A stretch of 64,000 bases of DNA from Paenibacillus sedimenti (lineage in GTDB: Bacteria; Bacillota; Bacilli; Paenibacillales; NBRC-103111): assembly GCF_014534655.1 (NCBI RefSeq), contig NZ_JACVVD010000011.1:124001-188000 (forward strand), given 5' to 3'. The notes beneath the pieces were generated by a model. The model was not told where the DNA came from. It ran no database searches and saw only the letters and a program-made list of their open reading frames with translations. Positions within the stretch are counted from its first letter, which is position 1. Every line of letters starts with the position of its first letter. Shown here piece after piece: positions 58,569 to 64,000 of this stretch. The translations under genes were made by a program, and so were the position numbers.

Positions 58569-59041
58569 ATGCTTCGCCCCTCTTCACAAAAATGTTACCG
58601 CTAACTCCGCCATACAATCTTCATTGTAACGTTTTTTTGAACTCATCATATATCGTAATCCAGCATTGTTATACTGTTTTTTGATATTGTAACCGAATGA
58701 CAGAATAGAGCCAGCTTTCTCCGTGAACTTTAATTGCGAATACGATTGATGCGGTACCGAGCGATAGTCCAACAAGTACTCCTATAAGCAAAATGATGTC
58801 ATCTCCGTTGAGTTTGGGTGCCACGATTGGGCTAACGCCACAACGTAATTTCAGACTTCTTAGAAATTATTAAATAGATTCTGATACACGATATATCTGG
58901 CTAACGCATTTTCTTCAAAAAACACTGAAATAAATAAAAGGAGACCCGTAAACAACCGGTTCTCCTTTCATTCACAAATCGTAAGCCAAACTTAGGATGC
59001 TTCCATTTACTTCATCAATATAATCATTAATCCTTATAGAA
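58569..59041. other. Interval with promoter region and one doubtful small frame
   Basis: The first hundred bases should hold the GH95 promoter (TATAAC-like elements around 58670). A possible 51-codon membrane peptide is described separately at 58669-58824. The rest is AT-rich, and a short palindromic GGAGACCCGTAAACAACCGG region near 58941 may end the downstream pseudogene. Nothing else is evident. Confidence 0.5.
58669..58824 (-). CDS. Doubtful small membrane peptide (51 residues)
   Basis: A frame starting with GTG at 58824 encodes a short polar start, one clear transmembrane helix (IILLIGVLVGLSLGTASIVF) and a basic-aromatic tail ending QKTV. No ribosome site is visible and the frame stays open upstream to a stop about 45 bases earlier. 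I do not recognise it; it could be the end of a decayed membrane gene. Confidence 0.25.
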   Translation of the reverse strand: MAPKLNGDDIILLIGVLVGLSLGTASIVFAIKVHGESWLYSVIRLQYQKTV

Positions 59042-59725
59042 TTACGCTTGAACCGCGGAGCGGCTGAGCCAATCCTCGAAGCGTGTCGAGGTGATGCGTG
59101 CATTGCTGTCTTTCGGAACGAGAGATAGCTCGTTCAGTTCAGCGCCAAAGTAAAGGGCATTGACGTCTATGACCGCCTGACGAGTGTCCTGAGTTGCTCT
59201 CAAGAATTGACGGACGAATTCGTCGAGACGTATCCGTTCTGGTCCTGCCACATCGACAGTGCCATTCACTGGCGCACCGAGTGTGAAGTCAATCATAGCG
59301 GCCGCAACGTCTTCAGAAGCGATAGGCTGTACAAATGCGGACGATAAACGAACGTCTTGCCCTTCTGTGGACGTATAGGCGATGCTGCCGACGAACTCGA
59401 AGAATTGTGTCGCGCGAATGATTGTATAAGGAATTTTGGAAGCTTTGATCAGGTTTTCTTGGGCCATCTTCGCACGGAAATAACCGCTCTGGAGAAGGCC
59501 TTCAGTACCAACGACCGACAACGCAACATGATGTCCTACTCCAGAGGCTTCTTCAGCAGCAAGGAGATTAAGAGTCGACGTCTCGAAGAATTCCAAAACA
59601 GCCTTGTCCTCAAAAGAAGGCGAGTTCGTCACGTCGACGACTACCTGAGCGCCACTAAGCGCTTCAGTCAGCCCTTCACCAGTAATGGTGTTGACGCCTA
59701 ATGATCCTACTGGGATTATCTGACG
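59042..59725 (-). pseudogene. NmrA-like NAD(P)-binding protein, 5' truncated
   Basis: The frame encodes the body of an atypical short-chain dehydrogenase of the NmrA type: VVVDVTNSPSFEDKAV, HHVALSVVGTEGL, GYFRAKMAQE (YxxxK), PYTIIRATQFFEF, and the end TRFEDWLSRSA. Similarity continues upstream of the first possible start (59632, a GTG) through VGSLGVNTITGEGL, then ends abruptly at a terminator hairpin. The first 30 or so residues with the GxxGxxG nucleotide site are missing, so it is probably non-functional. Confidence 0.75.
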
Positions 59726-59728
59726 CTC

Positions 59729-59771
59729 GAAAAAATCCCGATGTATTCAAGGCTTAGAGCCACATCGGGAG
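59729..59771 (-). terminator. Terminator-like hairpin abutting the truncated gene
   Basis: TCCCGATG/CATCGGGA with a GGCTCTAAGCC-type inner stem, then six T residues on the minus strand. It lies where the missing gene start should be and closely resembles the hairpin at 54823-54862. Confidence 0.7.
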
Positions 59772-59866
59772 TGATAATCTTGTGTCAAAACTACGTTCCA
59801 AATCTATGACAAACAATATTACAAACGGTGACAATCTGAATTACAACTCACAGACAACAGACTTTA

Positions 59867-60661
59867 TCACAAATTCATCAACCGCTGCCTCGACGCCTCA
59901 AACAGCAGCACCGTCGCAGCCATCGCAACGTTCAGCGATTCCGCTTTGCCCTGCATCGGAATGATCACCTGCACATCCGACTGCGCGGCAACCTCGGGCG
60001 AGACGCCCTTGGCTTCGTTACCGAGGATTAGCCACGTCGGCTGCCGCAGGTCCGTGTCGTAGCACGAGCGCTGCGCCTGCAGGCTCGTGGTCACAAGCCT
60101 TACGCCGCGCTCACGGGCGCGCGGCAGCAGCTCCTGCAAATCTGCCTCCACGATCGGCAGATGATACATGGATCCCATCGTCGAGCGGATCGTCTTGGGA
60201 TTGTATAGATCGACCGTTCCGCGGCCGAGCACCACGGCACTGGCGCCAACGGCATCGGCGCTGCGGATGATCGTACCGAGATTGCCGGGGTCTTGGACCC
60301 CATCCAATACTACGGCCAGATCATACGCGCCGGACAGCAGCTCATCCGTGCCAAGATTCATCTTCGCTCCGATCGCGAAGATGCCCTGCGGCGTCTGCGT
60401 ATCGGAGCATTTCTCCAGCACGGCTTGGCTGACGCCGATCCACTCCACTTCTTCGGGCGCTAACACAACCAACCCGTCCGGCATCCCTTTGTCTAAGCTA
60501 TATACGATGGCTTCAACCGAAGCACCTGCACGCAGCGCTTCCTCCACGAGATGATAACCTTCGATCATATACTTTCCTTGCTTATCTCTTCCGCGGCGCT
60601 CCAGCAGCTGCGCCCATTCTTTGACCCTACTATTTTGCACAGACATAATTTCTATATGCAC
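59867..60661 (-). CDS. TrmH/SpoU-family RNA 2'-O-methyltransferase (YsgA-like)
   Basis: A 264-residue SPOUT methyltransferase. The N-terminal domain (SVQNSRVKEWAQLLERRGRD) is the substrate-binding part of TrmH-like enzymes. The knot has motif 1 LDGVQDPGNLGTIIRSADA, motif 2 WLILGNEAKGVSPEV and motif 3 IIPMQGKAESLNVAMAATVL. It methylates ribose in rRNA or tRNA; the exact site is unknown. GTG at 60661 has GGAG nine bases upstream; ATG at 60646 is the alternative. Closely follows ktrA; sspI lies nearby as ysgA-sspI does in Bacillus. Confidence 0.9.
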   Translation of the reverse strand: MHIEIMSVQNSRVKEWAQLLERRGRDKQGKYMIEGYHLVEEALRAGASVEAIVYSLDKGMPDGLVVLAPEEVEWIGVSQAVLEKCSDTQTPQGIFAIGAKMNLGTDELLSGAYDLAVVLDGVQDPGNLGTIIRSADAVGASAVVLGRGTVDLYNPKTIRSTMGSMYHLPIVEADLQELLPRARERGVRLVTTSLQAQRSCYDTDLRQPTWLILGNEAKGVSPEVAAQSDVQVIIPMQGKAESLNVAMAATVLLFEASRQRLMNL

Positions 60662-60667
60662 GTTTAT

Positions 60668-61327
60668 CTACTCCGCGAATGTCACTTCAAAATTTTGAAG
60701 ATCGATATTTTTTCCGACAATGACCAAAATGTCATCTGAACTAAGCGGTTCTTCCGCACTTGGCGGAATAATCAGCTTCTCATCTTGTTTAATGGCGATC
60801 ACATTGCAGCCGTGTTTGGCTCGAATATCGAGTTGTCTTAAGCTTTTCCCGATCATGTGCCTTGAGGCTTTAACTTCCACGATACTGTAATCGGCAGAAA
60901 GCTCGATATGATCCAGAATATTGGATGAAATCAAATGATGGGCCACACGTTGCCCCATATCTCTTTCGGGAAAAATGACTTTGTCGGCGCCGATCTTCTT
61001 CAGTACTTTACCGTGGAGATCGTTGACGGCTTTGACTACAATTGTGGCAACACCCATTTCTTTAAGAATTAAGGTGGTGAGAATACTCGCCTGAATGTCT
61101 TCGCCAATCGCCACAACAACGACGTCAAAATTACGAATGCCTAAAGCACGAAGCGCTTCTTCGTCCGTTGAATCCGCTTGAACCGCATGGGTCACGATCG
61201 ATGAAATCTCTTGAACCGTTTCTTCCGATTGATCGATGGCGAGTACTTCAAAGTCGAACTGCGACAAGGTTTTAGCAACGCTGGAGCCAAATCGCCCCAT
61301 GCCGATAATTGCGAATTGTTTTCTCAT
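60668..61327 (-). CDS. Potassium uptake regulator KtrA/KtrC (RCK domains)
   Basis: A 219-residue cytosolic gating subunit of Ktr potassium channels. The RCK_N Rossmann domain has IIGMGRFGSSVAKTL and Asp in LAIDQSEE; the RCK_C domain begins near residue 135 (SADYSIVEVKASRHMIGK). It binds ATP/ADP and often c-di-AMP in the C-terminal domain. The membrane subunit KtrB/KtrD is not adjacent, as for Bacillus KtrC. AGGAGGGAACG precedes the ATG. Confidence 0.9.
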   Translation of the reverse strand: MRKQFAIIGMGRFGSSVAKTLSQFDFEVLAIDQSEETVQEISSIVTHAVQADSTDEEALRALGIRNFDVVVVAIGEDIQASILTTLILKEMGVATIVVKAVNDLHGKVLKKIGADKVIFPERDMGQRVAHHLISSNILDHIELSADYSIVEVKASRHMIGKSLRQLDIRAKHGCNVIAIKQDEKLIIPPSAEEPLSSDDILVIVGKNIDLQNFEVTFAE

Positions 61328-61431
61328 TCGTTCCCTCCTCCGGTTCCTTCAAATTCCTTCAATTATACCACAGTTACTTTAGCTTCTCACTTTTCAAGGA
61401 TTTCTTTTCAAACGGGTGGATAAGTGTGTCA

Positions 61432-61461
61432 GCATGAAGCTAAAGCATCTTGCGCATATTA
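61432..61461 (+). promoter_or_regulatory. Probable forespore (sigma-G/F) promoter of sspI
   Basis: GCATGA and CATATTA are separated by 17 bases, fitting the forespore consensus (GYATR, CAnnnTA), 33 bases before the sspI start. Confidence 0.55.
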
Positions 61462-61494
61462 GGAAGGATAACGAAATGGAAGCGAGGAACCCAC

Positions 61495-61695
61495 ATGAAC
61501 ATCAACCTGAGACAGGCTATCATCCAGCGCGTCCAAAATAAATCGAATGACGAAATCCAAGAAATCATTGAGGATTCCATCGGCGGGGAAGAACGGGTGC
61601 TCCCGGGTCTTGGCGTGCTGTTCGAAATTATTTGGCAGCATAGTGAAGCTAATATTCAAAACGAGCTCGTTGAAACACTCAAAGGCCACATTTAG
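61495..61695 (+). CDS. sspI: Small acid-soluble spore protein SspI
   Basis: A 66-residue protein with the SspI pattern: NINLRQAIIQRVQNKSNDEI, then EERVLPGLGVLFEIIWQH and NELVETL. Minor small acid-soluble proteins are made in the forespore and packed in the spore core. GAGGAA lies five bases before the ATG; starting at 61450 would add residues overlapping the promoter. A forespore-type promoter lies directly upstream. Confidence 0.93.
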   Translation: MNINLRQAIIQRVQNKSNDEIQEIIEDSIGGEERVLPGLGVLFEIIWQHSEANIQNELVETLKGHI

Positions 61696-61713
61696 CATAA
61701 TGCATGCATTTCG

Positions 61714-61755
61714 ATCAGCTAGGGGTCTGCGATTATCGTAAGCCCTTAGCTGACA
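61714..61755. terminator. Possible bidirectional terminator
   Basis: TCAGCTAGGG and CCCTTAGCTGA pair with a one-base bulge between the converging sspI and mtnX-like genes; T runs are weak. Confidence 0.4.
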
Positions 61756-61759
61756 ATAT

Positions 61760-62485
61760 TTATACCGGAAACTTACATGCGGCAGGAACTCTCCCCGTTA
61801 ATCGTCGAGATGCCGAACCATTTACAAATTCATTCCAGTTTGCGACCAGAACATCCATCACATCACGAAACGTTTGAAACGGATAAAATGCCGTGCCTTC
61901 CTCGCTTAAATAACGTGCCAAGCTGGATCTTGCAAAAACCCAATCCGCAAACCCCGAACCATAGTAATCGCTGCTGCCATCGCCAATATAGATAATTTTC
62001 CAGCCTTCTTCCTTCAGCTGCTTCACGACGCTTGCTTTGCAGCACCCGCACCATTTGCATGCGGTATTTTCATTTTGAACGCCAAATTGAAATTGACCAT
62101 CCTCCAAATATGTGATGGGATTGCCAATGATACGCTCCACTTCTATATGCTGCTGAGTTAGTATTTGTTGTATGTAATAGAGCATTCCATCGCTTAGAAT
62201 TGTGACAGGCACACTCTGTTCTTTGCAAAATGCAATGAAATCCCGCGCTCCGTCTCTTAATTGAACTCGAGCTAAAATCTCATCCACCTCACGCTTTTTG
62301 TACGCTAACATCGGATAGGCGGTTTCAATCCAAGCCAAAGAACCGATCTTCTTCTCCCGATATAGCCCGGATACCTCAACCACCTCTGGTTCGGCATCGA
62401 CACCCAATTCGCTCATCAGTATATTGCCGACATCCTGCTCCATCAATGTCCCATCGAAATCTGTCACAATCGCTATTTTCTGCAT
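61760..62485 (-). CDS. HAD phosphatase, MtnX-like
   Basis: A 241-residue HAD subfamily IB phosphatase. Nucleophile motif DFDGTLMEQD, motif II ILSDGM, motif III/IV IYIGDGSSDYYGS. A cysteine cluster ACKWCGCCKASVVKQL matches the CGNCK region of MtnX (2-hydroxy-3-keto-5-methylthiopentenyl-1-phosphate phosphatase) of methionine salvage. No other mtn gene is nearby, so the substrate is not certain. The start may be 62485 or 62497. Confidence 0.8.
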   Translation of the reverse strand: MQKIAIVTDFDGTLMEQDVGNILMSELGVDAEPEVVEVSGLYREKKIGSLAWIETAYPMLAYKKREVDEILARVQLRDGARDFIAFCKEQSVPVTILSDGMLYYIQQILTQQHIEVERIIGNPITYLEDGQFQFGVQNENTACKWCGCCKASVVKQLKEEGWKIIYIGDGSSDYYGSGFADWVFARSSLARYLSEEGTAFYPFQTFRDVMDVLVANWNEFVNGSASRRLTGRVPAACKFPV

Positions 62486-62507
62486 CTCTCCATCCATCCT
62501 CCCCCTA

Positions 62508-62543
62508 AAATGAAATCCCCCTCTTATTTAAAGAGGAGGATTC
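62508..62543 (-). terminator. Terminator after the Gfo/Idh gene
   Basis: AATCCTCCTCTT and AAGAGGGGGATT pair around TAAAT with one mismatch, and TTCATTTT follows on the minus strand. Confidence 0.6.
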
Positions 62544-62554
62544 ATCAACACCTA

Positions 62555-63649
62555 TTATAACACGAAATGAACTGGCAGAGGCGCCGGTTTCTCACAGCTG
62601 CTTTGCATCAAGTAATGCGTTCCTGAATCTGAGGCGTCATGGAAACCATGCATCGCTTCAAGCACGTGATAAGCTAGCTCACCGCTCGCACGATGTGCAT
62701 CGTTTTGCCCTGTCAATGATGCATGTGCCATAGCGGCGACACCGAGACCACGAGAGTTATCCGTGTACCCATGGGTCAATGGAATGGGCTCCCACTCGGT
62801 ACCCGTTTTGCGAATATAGATCGGACCGCCGAACGTATTCGGATCGGGAACGCGCAGAGAGCCGTGGCTTCCGTAGATTTCAATATTAGGTAATTGCGTC
62901 CCGCCCTTAATATCGAAGCTCGTAACCAGCGTTGCAATCGCCCCACTGTGAAAATCCAATACCCCGGCGATATGCGTAGGTGTTTCAACGGCAATCTTTT
63001 GTCCGTGCTTTTTCTCACTCGTAATCGTACGTTCCGGATAGCTAATGCCTGCGGAGCCTGTCACTCTGCGGATCGGGCCAAGCAAAGCAACAAGAGCGGT
63101 TAAATAATACGGCCCCATATCGAACATGGGTCCCCCACCCTTTTGATAATAAAACTCAGGATCCGGATGCCAATTCTCATGCCCTCGGCTCATCATGAAC
63201 GCCGTTGCGGCAACTGGTGTGCCGATCCACCCGTCGTTAATCAGCTTCAAACACGTTTGGATACCTCCGCCAAGAAACGTATCCGGTGCACTGCCTACCA
63301 GCAATCCATTGCGACGAGCAACCTCCAAGATACGCAAGCCTTCCTCGCGGGTTACCGCAAGCGGTTTTTCCACATAGACGTGCTTACCGGCCTCAAGTAC
63401 CTGTAAGCAGACCTCGGCATGCGCAGCAGGAATCGTCAGATTGATAACAATATCAATGTCCGGATCAGCCAAAAGCTGGTCAACCGTATACGCTTTCGCG
63501 ATGCCGAATTCCTCCGCTCTTGCTTGAGCCCGAGTCAGGTCCAGGTCAGCGCAAGCAACCAGCTCCAGATGGGCAAATTTCGGGATATTTTTCATATAAA
63601 TCGCGCTTATGTTCCCGCAACCGATAATACCGATTTTCTTTGTACTCAT
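62555..63649 (-). CDS. Gfo/Idh/MocA-family oxidoreductase
   Basis: A 364-residue NAD(P)-dependent sugar or polyol dehydrogenase. The N-terminal Rossmann fold begins KIGIIGCGNISAIYMKNI; the conserved YVEKPLAVT holds the family catalytic Lys, and GGGPMFDMGPYYLTALVALLG supplies the second-domain Asp and Tyr/His region. GGGGAG lies seven bases before the ATG. It is 18 bases downstream of a ThuA-like gene, a common pairing in sugar catabolic loci of Bacillota; the sugar is unknown. Confidence 0.9.
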   Translation of the reverse strand: MSTKKIGIIGCGNISAIYMKNIPKFAHLELVACADLDLTRAQARAEEFGIAKAYTVDQLLADPDIDIVINLTIPAAHAEVCLQVLEAGKHVYVEKPLAVTREEGLRILEVARRNGLLVGSAPDTFLGGGIQTCLKLINDGWIGTPVAATAFMMSRGHENWHPDPEFYYQKGGGPMFDMGPYYLTALVALLGPIRRVTGSAGISYPERTITSEKKHGQKIAVETPTHIAGVLDFHSGAIATLVTSFDIKGGTQLPNIEIYGSHGSLRVPDPNTFGGPIYIRKTGTEWEPIPLTHGYTDNSRGLGVAAMAHASLTGQNDAHRASGELAYHVLEAMHGFHDASDSGTHYLMQSSCEKPAPLPVHFVL

Positions 63650-63667
63650 CTCTACACTCCCCTGTCC

Positions 63668-64000
63668 TTATCTGGCAGCCCATAGCATGCCGCGGCGCAT
63701 CAATTCTAGTGTTTGCGGCATCCGAACAATATTCGCCTGATGCCCTAGCGAGTTGTAATATACTTTGCCGGTACCGTAGGTTTTCGTCCAAACAACCGGC
63801 ATCTCGACATCGCCGAAATCCGTCACCGCATGGACTTTGATCGCCGGATCGACGTGCATGTAATATTTTTCAGAAACTACGATGAAATCTTCTATGCCTT
63901 GCGTAAGCGGTTCCTGATTATCCTTGATGCGTACCGTGTACGTGACGCCGTCATTGCCGGGATGAGCGACCCATTGACCGCCCACCATATACTGATATTC
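63668..64000 (-). CDS. ThuA-like domain protein (5' end outside the window)
   Basis: The C-terminal 110 residues of a ThuA (trehalose utilisation, glutamine-amidotransferase-like fold) protein: ITQGIEDF-like LTQGIEDFIVVSEKYYMHVD, PVVWTKTYGTGKVYYNSLGH and the end LMRRGMLWAA. The frame is open to the window edge, so the start lies beyond it. The fold is known from sugar-metabolism operons, but its reaction is not settled. Same strand as the Gfo/Idh gene and probably in one operon with it. Confidence 0.82.
   Translation of the reverse strand, partial: EYQYMVGGQWVAHPGNDGVTYTVRIKDNQEPLTQGIEDFIVVSEKYYMHVDPAIKVHAVTDFGDVEMPVVWTKTYGTGKVYYNSLGHQANIVRMPQTLELMRRGMLWAAR

Overview
The window looks like chromosome of an endospore-forming Bacillota, most likely Paenibacillaceae. 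This is inferred from the spore genes (ylbJ, lytH, yunB, a gerK-type operon, sspI), the gene order lipA-yutD next to lytH-yunB known from Bacillus, a secreted protein with S-layer homology repeats, and the many carbohydrate-active and AraC-type genes. I see no rRNA, tRNA, CRISPR array, prophage or intact transposase.

Layout. 1-5.4 kb: end of ylbJ, an alpha-glucan phosphorylase, a PilZ protein coupled to NAD kinase. 5.5-12 kb: yutD-lipA, then a nickel-pincer cofactor module (larE, larB, larC1) whose last component, larC2, lies on the opposite strand, then lytH and yunB. 12.4-19.9 kb: L-serine dehydratase, a multidrug MFS pump, a FrnE-like thiol oxidoreductase, a thioredoxin-reductase-like flavoprotein, two small membrane proteins and a CatE-like dioxygenase. 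20-24 kb: lacZ with a divergent AraC regulator. 24-28 kb: the germinant receptor operon gerKA-KC-KB. 28-31 kb: a secreted PAP2 phosphatase with an autotransporter-type repeat and three SLH domains. 31.6-35.6 kb: a membrane AraC regulator with a lipoprotein sugar-binding protein. 35.7-38.5 kb: acetate symporter, DUF485 protein and a LytTR response regulator.

39-50.9 kb is the most distinctive block: an NRPS-independent siderophore operon of staphyloferrin-B type (sbnA, sbnB, MFS exporter, two IucA/IucC synthetases, PLP decarboxylase), with a LuxR-type regulator, a siderophore-binding lipoprotein and a divergent pair of FecCD permeases. Fur-box-like palindromes lie in front of both transcription units. 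It has two synthetases where staphyloferrin B uses three, no SbnG-like citrate synthase and no ATPase, so its product may differ from known siderophores.

51-64 kb: an orphan LytS-type sensor kinase, a DM13 protein, a DUF2935-superoxide dismutase fusion, an aldo/keto reductase, a GH95 fucosidase, a truncated NmrA-like gene, an rRNA methyltransferase, ktrA, sspI, an MtnX-like phosphatase, and a Gfo/Idh oxidoreductase next to a ThuA-like protein cut by the window edge.

The most notable observations are the strand-split larC, the reduced siderophore pathway, and two LytS/LytTR loci (38.5 and 51 kb) that have each lost the opposite partner, leaving one intact kinase and one intact regulator with matching remnants of the missing genes.
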